NCBI RefSeq assembly: GCF_001010415.1
Contig: NZ_JPLE01000007.1
Coordinates: forward strand, 26,188 to 90,187
Source: Xanthomonas pisi DSM 18956
Lineage (GTDB): Bacteria; Pseudomonadota; Gammaproteobacteria; Xanthomonadales; Xanthomonadaceae
Length of the DNA stretch: 64,000 nt
Reading direction: 5' to 3'
A program made the translations under genes and the position numbers. Shown one piece after another: positions 39,757 to 48,506 of the stretch; position 1 is the first letter of the stretch, and the number at the start of each line of letters is the position of its first letter. The notes below the pieces were generated by a model. The model was not told where the DNA came from and made no database searches. It worked only from the letters and a program-made list of their open reading frames with translations.

Positions 39757-39810
39757 TCCGACCGTTGGTCGGAGAGGGCGCGCGATCGGCAAGCGGACTC
39801 TGGCATTAGC

Positions 39811-39824
39811 GGACAAATCTGTCC
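39811..39824. promoter_or_regulatory. Candidate operator of the TetR-type regulator
   Basis: GGACA-AATC-TGTCC is a perfect 5-4-5 palindrome that lies 1 base upstream of a GATAAT -10 box (39825-39830) and 12 bases before the TetR ATG (39837). Binding there would block RNA polymerase, so autorepression is likely. Transcription would start near the ATG, so the mRNA may be leaderless. Confidence 0.55.
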
Positions 39825-39836
39825 GATAATGCCGGC

Positions 39837-40409
39837 ATGACGACCCCCCGCCCCGATGCCGCGCTACGCCGCCGGCAGATTCTCGATGCCGCCGACGAAG
39901 TGTTCAGCGAACACGGCGTCAATGCCCCGTTGGAGCTGGTGGTGGAGCGTGCCGGTCTCGGCCGCGCCACCCTGTACCGCAATTTCCCGGATCGTGTGGC
40001 GCTGATGACCGCGCTGATGGCGCGTGGGCTGGATGGCCTGGAGCGGCTGGCCGCCGATCTGGCCGACCGACCGGACGGCCTGGCCGTGCTGCTGCACGAC
40101 GTGGCCGAGCACATCGCCCAGTCTGCGCCGCTGGTGGATTTCTGGCGCTCGATGGAACGCGCAAATCCGGCGGTGGACGCGGCCGACCGGCGGGTGGTGG
40201 CGATCTTTTTGCCGTTCGTGCACCGCGCCCGCGACGCCGGCCTGTGCCGGGCCGATGTCGACGACGAGCAACTGCTGCTGGTGATCGACATGCTGGGCAG
40301 CTGCCTGCGCGGTAACGACGAAGCGGAGCGCAAGCGCCTGGCGCATCGCTCGGCGGACCTGCTGATGCACGCGCTGGGCATGCACGTGCCGGAAGGCGGC
40401 ACACGATGA
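39837..40409 (+). CDS. TetR family transcriptional regulator
   Basis: A 190-residue regulator. The N-terminal helix-turn-helix (about 12-58) reads RRRQILDAADEVFSEHGVN and GLGRATLYRNFPDRVALM. The C-terminal ligand and dimer domain is all helical. It should repress its own operon through the palindrome at 39811. Its stop overlaps the start of the DUF4105 gene (ATGA), which in turn overlaps the lipase gene, so it most likely controls that operon. The ligand is unknown. Confidence 0.9.
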   Translation: MTTPRPDAALRRRQILDAADEVFSEHGVNAPLELVVERAGLGRATLYRNFPDRVALMTALMARGLDGLERLAADLADRPDGLAVLLHDVAEHIAQSAPLVDFWRSMERANPAVDAADRRVVAIFLPFVHRARDAGLCRADVDDEQLLLVIDMLGSCLRGNDEAERKRLAHRSADLLMHALGMHVPEGGTR

Positions 40410-41443
40410 CACCCGCCACCCGCACGGTGATCGGCCGCTGGGCGCTGCGCGCGCTGCTGGTGCTGGCGGCGCTGTGGGGCGGCCTGGCGATCTATTTCGC
40501 GCTCACCGGCAACGCCCTGGTGCGTGGCGGCTGGGTGGCATCGTGGTGCGCGATGGCGTTGGCCGCGCTGTGGGGCTTGCGCCGTGGCCGCGAAAACTGG
40601 GCCCTGGTGTGCATCTTCGGTGCTGCGTTCGTGGTGCTGGCGGTGTCGTGGGGGTTGATGCAGCCCAGCCAGGACCGCGACTGGGCCGACGATGTCGCCC
40701 AGCGCCTGCAGCCGGAGGTGCGCGGCAATAGCGTCACCCTGCACAACGTGCGCAACTTCGATTGGCGTAGCGAAACCAACTACGTTCCGCGCTGGGAAAC
40801 CCGCCAGTACGATCTGGATCACCTGGTCAGCGCCGATCTGGCCTTGTCGTACTGGATGGGCCCGGCGATTGCGCACACGCTGGTGTCCTTCGGCTTCGAC
40901 GATGGCTCGCACGTGGTGTTCTCGCTGGAGATCCGCAAGGAACGTGGCGAATCGTTTTCTGCGGTGGGCGGCTTCTTTCGCAGCTTCGAAGAAACCCTGG
41001 TGGCCGCCGACGAGCGCGACATCCTGCGCGTGCGCACCAATGTGCGTGGCGAAGACATGTATCTGTATCGCCTGGCCATTCCCAAGGCCGGCCTGCGGCG
41101 CATGTTCATGGGCTACGTGGCGCTGGCCAACGACTTGAATCGCAAGCCGGCCTTTTACAACACACTCACCAGCAACTGCACCACGATCGTGTTTGCCCTG
41201 GTGCGCCAGTTGCAGCCCACCTTGCCGCTGGATCACCGCTTGTTGCTGTCCGGCTACGCCGATCAGTACGCGTACGACCATCATGGCCTGATGCCGGGCT
41301 ATGACTTTGCGACCTTGAAGCAGCGCGGACATTTCACCGCACGTGCCATCGCCGCCGACACCGCGGGCGACTTCTCCGAACGCATCCGCGCCGGCATGCC
41401 GCAGGCGCCTGCGCCCGGCGCATCGACGAGCGCATCACGGTGA
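40406..41443 (+). CDS. DUF4105 membrane protein, possible thiol acyltransferase
   Basis: A 345-residue protein with about three N-terminal hydrophobic segments (roughly residues 10-90) and a periplasmic DUF4105 domain. Candidate catalytic residues are the Cys in TLTSNCTTIVFAL and the His in IAHTLVSFGFDDG, which suggest a papain/NlpC-like thiol fold. My recollection is that the DUF4105 family includes the Lnb-type lipoprotein N-acyltransferases of Bacteroides, but I cannot verify it here. Start and stop overlap both neighbours, so it is the middle gene of the TetR-lipase operon. Confidence 0.75.
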   Translation: MTPATRTVIGRWALRALLVLAALWGGLAIYFALTGNALVRGGWVASWCAMALAALWGLRRGRENWALVCIFGAAFVVLAVSWGLMQPSQDRDWADDVAQRLQPEVRGNSVTLHNVRNFDWRSETNYVPRWETRQYDLDHLVSADLALSYWMGPAIAHTLVSFGFDDGSHVVFSLEIRKERGESFSAVGGFFRSFEETLVAADERDILRVRTNVRGEDMYLYRLAIPKAGLRRMFMGYVALANDLNRKPAFYNTLTSNCTTIVFALVRQLQPTLPLDHRLLLSGYADQYAYDHHGLMPGYDFATLKQRGHFTARAIAADTAGDFSERIRAGMPQAPAPGASTSASR

Positions 41444-43467
41444 TGCTGCACAGGCGTCTGCGTCGCGCCGCCGTGGTCTTGGCGGCGCTGCTCACCTGCA
41501 TGTGGCTGAGCGGTTGCGCCATGGTCACGGTGCAAGCGCGCAACAGCGGCGACTACATCGCGCAGACGCGTGGCGACGTGCTCAGCACCGGTGCGCTCAG
41601 CCAGGCCGGCAGCGAGACCTTGCAGGTGGCCGGGCTGCAACCCAAGGCCTGCCGCAAGCAGCCGTTGCCTTGCGCGCAGCAGCTCACCACGGTGGCAGGC
41701 GTCGGCGATGAGCGCCGCCTGGCCACGCAAGCCGAGTTGTGGACGGCGCATGCGATCGACCTGAGCGGCCGCAAGCCGGCACAGATGAGCGACGCAGCGG
41801 TGCAGGCCTGGCTGGAGGCCGCGCGGCACGCCTATGCCTATCTGTTTTTCACCGCGCGGGCGCCGAGTGCGCGCGCGTTCGAAAACCGCCAGACGCAGGT
41901 GCGCGACTACTACAACTATGCCGTGCAGCAGGTGGTCGAACGGCTGTTCGCGCGTGCGCAGCAGGCCGGCGACACAGTGCCTACACCGACCCAGGTGGGC
42001 CGATGGCAGGTGACCACCGACATGTCCGCGTATCGGCTGCCGGGCGGCGGCAACACGCCACGTGCGCTCTTTGCCGCCTCGGCGCTACGCTTCAATGGAT
42101 TGCGCAGCACCTATCGACGCGATGGCTTCGGTGCCGAACTGGTGGCCGAAGTGGACCCGCAGGTGGTCGGCGACCCGGCCGGGCTGGCCCTGCAGCAAGC
42201 CGCTGCCGCAAGTGCGCCGCCGCAGCGCCCCATGCCGACCTTCAGCGAGATGCCGTACGCACCGGCAACGCTGCTGTTGCGTTTCGATGGCGACACCCTG
42301 GATGCGGTGCTGCGGACCGACCTGGTCACCGTGGTGCCGTACGACCCGTATCGCCAGAACGAGGTGGTGCTGCATGGCCAGCATGTACCGCTGGCAGCCA
42401 ACTTCACCGCCGCCTACGGGCTGTGGCTGGCCAAGTCGGGCTTCGCCGCGCAATCGCTGCGCTCGATGCTGGGCAGCGCGCGCGGCATCGATCGCCCGCA
42501 CCTGTATCTGATGCAGCCCTACGACCCCAACCGCCGTGTGCTGCTGATGCTGCACGGGCTGGCCAGCAGCCCGGAAGCCTGGGTCAACGTGGCCAATGAA
42601 GTGATGGGCGACGAAACCCTGCGTCAGCGTTACCAGATCTGGCAAGTGTATTACCCCACCAATGCGCCGATTGCGGTCAATCGTGCGGAAATCCAGGCAT
42701 TGGTGGAGCGCAGCCTGCACCACTTCGACCCATCCGGCACGGCGATCGCCTCGCAGGACATGGTGTTGATCGGCCACAGCATGGGCGGGGTGATCGGGCG
42801 CCTGTTGGTGTCTGCGTCCGGCGAACGGCTGTGGAATACGTTGCTGCAGGACTATCGGCTGGAAGGCGAGCGCGGCGCACGGGTGCGTGCGAAGTTGTCG
42901 CCGTTGCTGCATTTTTCGCCAATGCCGCAGATCGACCGCGCCATCTTCATCGCCGCACCGCACCGCGGCACGCCACTGGCCGAAGGTGGGCTCGGGCGCT
43001 TCGTCGGCCGCCTGGTGCGGCTGCCGGTGGCCTTGCTGGATCGCTTCGGCGACGTGCTGCAGGACCTCGCCAATAGCGAGCGTGAAGGGCACGGCGATGA
43101 CGACCGGCGCAAGCGGCGCCTGCTGCCGCCCACCAGCATCGACAACCTGCGCGATACCGACCCGTTCGTGCGCGCCACGATGGATCTGCCGATCTCGCCG
43201 CAGGTGCAGTACCACACCATCGTCGGTCGCGAAAAACCGCAGGTGCCGCTGGCCGATTCCGACGACGGCCTGGTGCCGTATCGCAGCGCGCATCTGGACG
43301 GTGCCGCCTCCGAGCTGGTGGTGACCTCCTGGCACAGCGTGCAGGAAACCCCGCAGGCGATCCTGGAGATCCGCCGCATCCTGCATGCGCAATTGCAGGC
43401 CGAGGCCGGGCAGGCACCTGCGCAGGTTGCCGCGCCCGCGCCTGCGGCGACGCCCGCGATGCTGTGA
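41443..43467 (+). CDS. Lipoprotein lipase/esterase-like alpha/beta hydrolase
   Basis: A 674-residue protein with a lipoprotein signal peptide (lipobox LSGC, Cys 25), then a long region of about 330 residues without recognisable domain. The C-terminal alpha/beta hydrolase has the oxyanion segment LMLHGLASSPEAW and nucleophile elbow GHSMGG (Ser 446). Further motifs include APHRGTPLAEGG and DDGLVPY (acid residue). The catalytic His probably lies in TSWHSVQE. The TGATG junction with the DUF4105 gene favours the ATG at 41443. It is likely attached to the outer membrane. The substrate is unknown; lipid or ester hydrolysis fits. Confidence 0.83.
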   Translation: MLHRRLRRAAVVLAALLTCMWLSGCAMVTVQARNSGDYIAQTRGDVLSTGALSQAGSETLQVAGLQPKACRKQPLPCAQQLTTVAGVGDERRLATQAELWTAHAIDLSGRKPAQMSDAAVQAWLEAARHAYAYLFFTARAPSARAFENRQTQVRDYYNYAVQQVVERLFARAQQAGDTVPTPTQVGRWQVTTDMSAYRLPGGGNTPRALFAASALRFNGLRSTYRRDGFGAELVAEVDPQVVGDPAGLALQQAAAASAPPQRPMPTFSEMPYAPATLLLRFDGDTLDAVLRTDLVTVVPYDPYRQNEVVLHGQHVPLAANFTAAYGLWLAKSGFAAQSLRSMLGSARGIDRPHLYLMQPYDPNRRVLLMLHGLASSPEAWVNVANEVMGDETLRQRYQIWQVYYPTNAPIAVNRAEIQALVERSLHHFDPSGTAIASQDMVLIGHSMGGVIGRLLVSASGERLWNTLLQDYRLEGERGARVRAKLSPLLHFSPMPQIDRAIFIAAPHRGTPLAEGGLGRFVGRLVRLPVALLDRFGDVLQDLANSEREGHGDDDRRKRRLLPPTSIDNLRDTDPFVRATMDLPISPQVQYHTIVGREKPQVPLADSDDGLVPYRSAHLDGAASELVVTSWHSVQETPQAILEIRRILHAQLQAEAGQAPAQVAAPAPAATPAML

Positions 43468-43826
43468 GGCTACGGCCCGCGCGATCGCTGGACGCCGAGG
43501 ACGATTGCCGTAAAGCGCGGTGGAGCCAGCACCCAGATACGCGCGCCGCGTGTCGCGCCTGGTGACGGGTACGGCGGACGCATGCTGGTTGCGGCTCGCC
43601 TCGCATCCAGCAGTAGCCCGCTGACGGCATGCTCGTGTTGCTGCTTGCCACGCTGCCGTACCCCTGCTCGATCGGTCTGTTTCTCGACGCGCAGCAGTCA
43701 TTTGCGAGCACGTTGCCGCTTGCGCCGGCAGTGTCGTCGACCATCCGCCGTACCGGCGTTGGCGCCTTGTTTACCGTGCGCGTGCTATCAGGCACCTCTC
43801 GTACAGGCTCGAACAAGGAAGAGGCG
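43468..43826. other. Intergenic gap before the OmpA lipoprotein gene
   Basis: 359 bases. An open frame runs through from 43629 but has no conserved sequence before 43827. No promoter box could be assigned. Confidence 0.4.
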
Positions 43827-45032
43827 ATGCGTAAGCTGTCGGCAGTGCTGTGGGTGCCCCTGTTGCTGGTCGGGTGCGGACGTGGCGAAGGTGCGAAGGA
43901 CGCAGCCGCCGCTGCCGATCCAGTTCCCGCAGCAGCACAGGCTGCGCAGGCCAAGGGTGCGCCGGACGCACCCGCAGCAGCGGATCAAATCGTGCCGGAA
44001 TTTCCGGCCATCCCCACCATCGTCATCCCCGAGATCGTCGGCGTGACCCCGGCACAACGCGCGCTGGAAGCCTCGCTGCAGGACATCCTCGACCCGATCG
44101 AAGGCGTCAGCGTCGCACCTGCGCGCTGCGGCGATGGCGGCACGTTGATCAACGATGCCGGCATCACCAGCGTCGACGCCGACGGCAACCTGTTGCGCAA
44201 CGGCGACGGCGGCCTGTTCAACCTCAAGGCCGACGGCAGTGGCACCGCCAACTTCGAAGGCGGCCTGATCAACGTCAACGCCGATGGCAGCGGCACCATC
44301 AACGCATCCGGGCAGGGCGGCGACGATGCCCTCATCGACGTGCAGTCCAACGGCGGCGGCACCTACAACGGCCCGGCCGGCTTGATCAGTTTGAACGGCA
44401 AGGGCGCAGGTACCTGGAACAGCGACAAGAGCGGCCTGATCGACAATCACGGCGATGGCAGCGGCACCTGGAATGGGCCGCGCGGGTTGGTCACCGTCAA
44501 CGCCGATGGCTCCGGTACCTGGAACGGTCCGGATGGCCTGGTGCAGAACCGTGGCGACGGTACCGGCACGGTCGGCACCCCGCCGCGCGAGGTGCGCATG
44601 CCGCCGTTGCCGAAAGTGCCGCCGGCCGGTCGCTTCCCGCCGCTGCAGAAGTTCGCCCCGCCCGGTGCGCCTTGCGGCTACCTGATCACCTTGAACGACC
44701 GCATCCTGTTCGACTTCGACAAGTCCGACATCCGCACCGATGCCGCGCGCGTACTCGACACACTGGCTGCTGCGCTGGGCAAGGTGACCACCAGGCAGTT
44801 GGAAGTGCGCGGGCATACCGATGCAAAGGGCGACGACGCCTACAACCAGTCCCTGTCCGAACGCCGCGCCAATGCGGTGCTGGCCGCATTACGTACGCGC
44901 GGCGCGGCACAGGCCGCCGACGCAAAAGGCTATGGCGAATCGCAACCGGTGGCGCCCAATACGGTCAACGGCCAGGACAACCCGGGCGGTCGTCAACTCA
45001 ATCGCCGCGTCGAGATCTTCTTGCGCACGTGA
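43827..45032 (+). CDS. OmpA-domain lipoprotein with Gly/Asp repeat region
   Basis: A 401-residue outer-membrane lipoprotein. The signal peptide has lipobox LVGC (Cys 17), followed by an Ala/Pro-rich linker. Then come about seven tandem units of roughly 17 residues with consensus GL(I/V/F)-x-x-(N/D)-x-DGSGT-(W/Y)-N-GP (about residues 128-255). The C-terminal OmpA peptidoglycan-binding domain has ILFDFDKSDIRTDA, LEVRGHTDAKGDDAYN and SLSERRANAVLAAL. The design resembles a Pal-like tether with a repeat stalk or beta-solenoid. Such repeats may bind calcium or cell-wall sugars; that is speculation. The start at 43827 is chosen because the signal peptide begins there. Confidence 0.85.
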   Translation: MRKLSAVLWVPLLLVGCGRGEGAKDAAAAADPVPAAAQAAQAKGAPDAPAAADQIVPEFPAIPTIVIPEIVGVTPAQRALEASLQDILDPIEGVSVAPARCGDGGTLINDAGITSVDADGNLLRNGDGGLFNLKADGSGTANFEGGLINVNADGSGTINASGQGGDDALIDVQSNGGGTYNGPAGLISLNGKGAGTWNSDKSGLIDNHGDGSGTWNGPRGLVTVNADGSGTWNGPDGLVQNRGDGTGTVGTPPREVRMPPLPKVPPAGRFPPLQKFAPPGAPCGYLITLNDRILFDFDKSDIRTDAARVLDTLAAALGKVTTRQLEVRGHTDAKGDDAYNQSLSERRANAVLAALRTRGAAQAADAKGYGESQPVAPNTVNGQDNPGGRQLNRRVEIFLRT

Positions 45033-45592
45033 GTGGGCCTTGCAGGATCGGGTGAGCGCGACCGGCTGCGCATGCGTGTTGCGCAGGCGCCGCTCTCGAT
45101 CACGCTGACGCAGGCTTTGGATGCTGTCGCGAGCCGGTTGTCGCCTCGCAATTGCCCCAATGGCCGCGATGCGTCATGACGCGTCGTCGCGTCAATCGGA
45201 GCTTCAAGCGCCGCTGTGGGCATCTTCTCCGCACAGGAAGGCGCGTTGCTGCGAGAAGCACGGCTGAAACCATGACGCCACCGCGTCATGCGTGGTCGTG
45301 TCGCGCTGTGCGAAGACGCGTGCGCACCCGCGCGAGCGGCCGTCTGCGCATGCCGGCAGCGATCGGCGCTTCCATACGCCAGCGACTATGCCGACTTGCG
45401 CGCTCGCTGCGCGCATTTGTCAGGTCGGCAGCCCGCGTCACGGCATTGAAATATGCCGTCACCACCATGCGCGGCGCCTGCTTGCATGTGACGCAGGTCC
45501 GCCGCCGCTGACCGCGTCGCTCTCCCACACATCACCGTGGCGCCGCCGTGGCATGCGCCCGTGGCGCGTTGCTGCACGCATTGGATTTGATC
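45033..45592. other. Upstream region of the TonB receptor with three palindromes
   Basis: 560 bases without a supported gene. It contains TGACGCG-TCGT-CGCGTCA (45177-45194, overlapping the palindrome GCGTCATGACGC at 45171-45182), CATGACGC-CACC-GCGTCATG (45271-45290) and ACGGCAT-TGAAAT-ATGCCGT (45440-45459). The first two share the half-site TGACGC and could bind one regulator. No promoter could be assigned. Confidence 0.55.
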
Positions 45593-48358
45593 ATGATCGC
45601 TCGTTGTACGTTGTTGCGTCATTCGCGCCTGTCGCAGGCCTTGTGCGTGTCGTTGTCGATTGTGTGCGGCCATGCAGCCGCGCAGTCCGCCGCAACGCCT
45701 GCGCAAGGCGAGATGGCGACCCTGGACAAGGTCACCGTCGCTGCCACCCGTTACAACGCGACCGACATGCAGATGGCCGCGACCAACACCGTCAACGTGT
45801 TGTCGGCCGACGATCTCAAGACCACCGCCGTGCACAACGTGGCCGAAGCATTGGGGCTGATGCCGGGCGTCAATGTCATCAATACCGGGCAGTCGTACTT
45901 CGGCGGTATCGATGGCGCCGCGCGCGGCGAAGGCATGTTTTCGTCGGTGCGCGGCCTCAATGCCGAGTACAACGTCAACCTGATCAACGGCATCAACGTC
46001 GCGCAGGGCATGCCGTACAGCCGTGGCGTGCAATTGAGCCTGCTGCCGCCCTCGGGCCTGCAGACCATCGTGTTGAACAAGACGTCCACCGCCGACATGG
46101 ATGGCGATGCGATCGGCGGCACCATCGACTACCGCACGCCCAGCGCCTTCGATTCGCCCGATCGCCAGGGCGGTAGCGTGACCTTGAGCGGACGCATGGA
46201 GAGCCGTGCGCGCGACTACGGCGATTCCGGGCTGGGAAGCGGCGCAGCCGGCGATTGGCATGCCCGCTTTGGCGATGCCGGGCAGTTCGGCGTGGCGGTC
46301 AGCGCGTATTACGACGAACGCCATTTCGTGAACAGCGAAGTGGCTGGCGCATCGGCCGCGCGCAACGATGGTGCATGGAAGTTTGCGCGTGCCGATGCCA
46401 GCGGCAATCTGGCTGCAGGCAGCGACCCGCAACAGGTGCTGCAGAGCACTGGCCTCAACATCGGTTATTCGCAAGGCGATACCCGCCGCTACGGCGGCAA
46501 TGCGGCGTTCGATTGGCGTGTGGACCCCAGTCTGCACCTCTATGCGCGCATGACCTACGCCTTCGCCAAGACCGAGCAGAACACCGGCTACACGCAGTTC
46601 GTACCGGCCAATGTCAGCTTCACCCGGATCGGCAGCAGTGGCGTGTACCAGCCGCAGATCAATCGCGTCGCGGTGCGCTACTGGTACGAAACCAACCCGG
46701 AGGAGGCCGACCTTGCCACCATCCAGCTCGGTGCGGAAAAACAGCTGGGCCATTGGACGTTTGCGCCGAACATCTTTTACGGCACCGGCAACAACGATCG
46801 CCCGGATCACGTGGAAATTTCCGCGCGCAACGATCAATACACCTCGACCAACTTCGCCTACGGCGCGAACCGCTTCATCAGTTACGACGGCGACGGCTTC
46901 CCGATCCCGCTGTTGACTCCTGCGATGCAGGCGCAGGCCTCCGATGTGAGCAGCCTGTTCGCGCGACGTACCGGGCAACTTTCCAGGCAGCACAGCGGCC
47001 AGGACAAGGGCGGCGGAAAATTCGATGTGGGCTACGATTTCGACGACGGCCTGCTCAGCCGCATCGCGTTCGGCGTGAAGTATGTCGACAGCTCGCGCAG
47101 CTTCACCGATCGCGACTGGACCAATGCCAAGTACACCGACGGCACCTTGCTGCGCGACACCGGGCTGATCGCGCAGCGCTACGACGCGGTCTATCCGGGG
47201 CAATACGCACTGCCCACGGTGCGGCTGAGCAATGCCGCGCTCAACGACCTGATCGCACGTACGCTGACGCCAGCCAGTTTCGACAGCTGCGGAAAACTGG
47301 CGATCAATAACCTCAACTGCAACACCATGCGCGCCACCGAAGCGGTCAGCGCAGCCTATGCGATGGCGACATTGCGTAGCGGTGATTGGGACATCCTGCC
47401 GGGCGTGCGCTTTGAACATACCGCCATCACCAACACCTTCTGGGCACAGCCGGCGGCCGTCAACGGAGCCGAGCAGGTCGGCGCATTCGCCAACAATCAC
47501 ACCCGTTACAACGTGGTCTTGCCGAGCGTCTTCGTGAACTACCGACCCGCCGGCGACAGCGCGGTGTATCGCGGCTCGGTGTGGACCAGCTACACGCGCC
47601 CGGCATTCGTGCAACTGGGGGGTGGCCGCTCCACGGATATTTCCAGCGATGGCCAGACCATCATCACCGAAGGCAATCCGGACCTGAAACCGATCAAGTC
47701 GCTCAACGTGGATCTGTCGGGCGAATGGCAGAACGACGCTGGCGGCCACGCGATGCTGGCCGGCTATTACAAGCGCCTGACCGACTACATCTACGAAAGC
47801 GGTTCGGAGGCGGCCAATGCCGGGCAAAGCGGCACCGCCAGCACCCGCTTCGTGCGTCCGCAAAACGGTGGCGACGGCCGCGTGCTGGGCCTGGAGGCCG
47901 CCGTGCGGCAGACCTTCCAGGGCTTGCCTGCGCCGCTGGATGGCGTCGGCGTCGGCGCCAATGTCACCCGCCAGACCACACGCGTGGATCTGGGCGAAGC
48001 AGGCTTCGCGCACGAACGCATCCAGAACGCACCGAATCTGCTGGCCAACGCGGAAGTGTTCTACGAAAAGGGGCCGTGGTCGATCAATCTGAGCTACCAC
48101 TATTCCGGCGAATACGTGTCGGTCTACGACTATCTCAACCAGGGCGCGCGCTGGGACAACCTGTGGATCAAGCCGATCACCCGCGTCGATCTGCATCTGG
48201 GCTACGCGCCAAGCGATCACCTGCGGGTGGATCTGTCGGTTGCCAATCTCACCAAGCAGCACAGCTATTGGGCGCATGTGGGGCACGACACCACGGCGAT
48301 TTCCGACATCGTCGATTCGGGCATGACCAGCCTGGTGACCGCCAAATATGTGTTCTGA
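45593..48358 (+). CDS. TonB-dependent outer-membrane receptor
   Basis: A 921-residue receptor. A signal peptide (hydrophobic core about 16-26, cleavage near HAAAQ) is followed by a TonB-box-like segment with MATLDKVTVAATRYN, a plug with LSADDLKTTAVHNVAEALG, MPGVNVINTGQSYF and GGTIDYRTPSAFD, and a large beta-barrel ending TAKYVF. The pattern matches the Xanthomonas/Caulobacter-type receptors (TIGR01782). A histidine acid phosphatase follows 148 bases downstream, so the pair may take up phosphorylated substrates or their products; the ligand is inferred from that only. The start at 45593 gives the better signal peptide; the frame extends to 45548. Confidence 0.9.
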   Translation: MIARCTLLRHSRLSQALCVSLSIVCGHAAAQSAATPAQGEMATLDKVTVAATRYNATDMQMAATNTVNVLSADDLKTTAVHNVAEALGLMPGVNVINTGQSYFGGIDGAARGEGMFSSVRGLNAEYNVNLINGINVAQGMPYSRGVQLSLLPPSGLQTIVLNKTSTADMDGDAIGGTIDYRTPSAFDSPDRQGGSVTLSGRMESRARDYGDSGLGSGAAGDWHARFGDAGQFGVAVSAYYDERHFVNSEVAGASAARNDGAWKFARADASGNLAAGSDPQQVLQSTGLNIGYSQGDTRRYGGNAAFDWRVDPSLHLYARMTYAFAKTEQNTGYTQFVPANVSFTRIGSSGVYQPQINRVAVRYWYETNPEEADLATIQLGAEKQLGHWTFAPNIFYGTGNNDRPDHVEISARNDQYTSTNFAYGANRFISYDGDGFPIPLLTPAMQAQASDVSSLFARRTGQLSRQHSGQDKGGGKFDVGYDFDDGLLSRIAFGVKYVDSSRSFTDRDWTNAKYTDGTLLRDTGLIAQRYDAVYPGQYALPTVRLSNAALNDLIARTLTPASFDSCGKLAINNLNCNTMRATEAVSAAYAMATLRSGDWDILPGVRFEHTAITNTFWAQPAAVNGAEQVGAFANNHTRYNVVLPSVFVNYRPAGDSAVYRGSVWTSYTRPAFVQLGGGRSTDISSDGQTIITEGNPDLKPIKSLNVDLSGEWQNDAGGHAMLAGYYKRLTDYIYESGSEAANAGQSGTASTRFVRPQNGGDGRVLGLEAAVRQTFQGLPAPLDGVGVGANVTRQTTRVDLGEAGFAHERIQNAPNLLANAEVFYEKGPWSINLSYHYSGEYVSVYDYLNQGARWDNLWIKPITRVDLHLGYAPSDHLRVDLSVANLTKQHSYWAHVGHDTTAISDIVDSGMTSLVTAKYVF

Positions 48359-48506
48359 GTCGGGTCGTGCAGGGTGGGGCGTGTCGACAGGTGTGCAGCA
48401 GCGCAGCCGCAACGCTGCGGGGCAGCGCGCATCGCAGTGCGGGACGTTCGCTGGTGGTGGGGAGCCGCCGCAGTCCGGGCGATGTACAGGGGGCGCAGGC
48501 GGTGCG

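Noticed and set aside
36901..39816. A 971-codon minus-strand frame opposite ppc
   Set aside because: Exact shadow of the ppc coding region; His/Gln/Arg-rich translation with no motif.
45386..48412. A 1008-codon minus-strand frame opposite the TonB receptor
   Set aside because: Shadow of the receptor gene; no domain motif and codon pattern follows the receptor frame.
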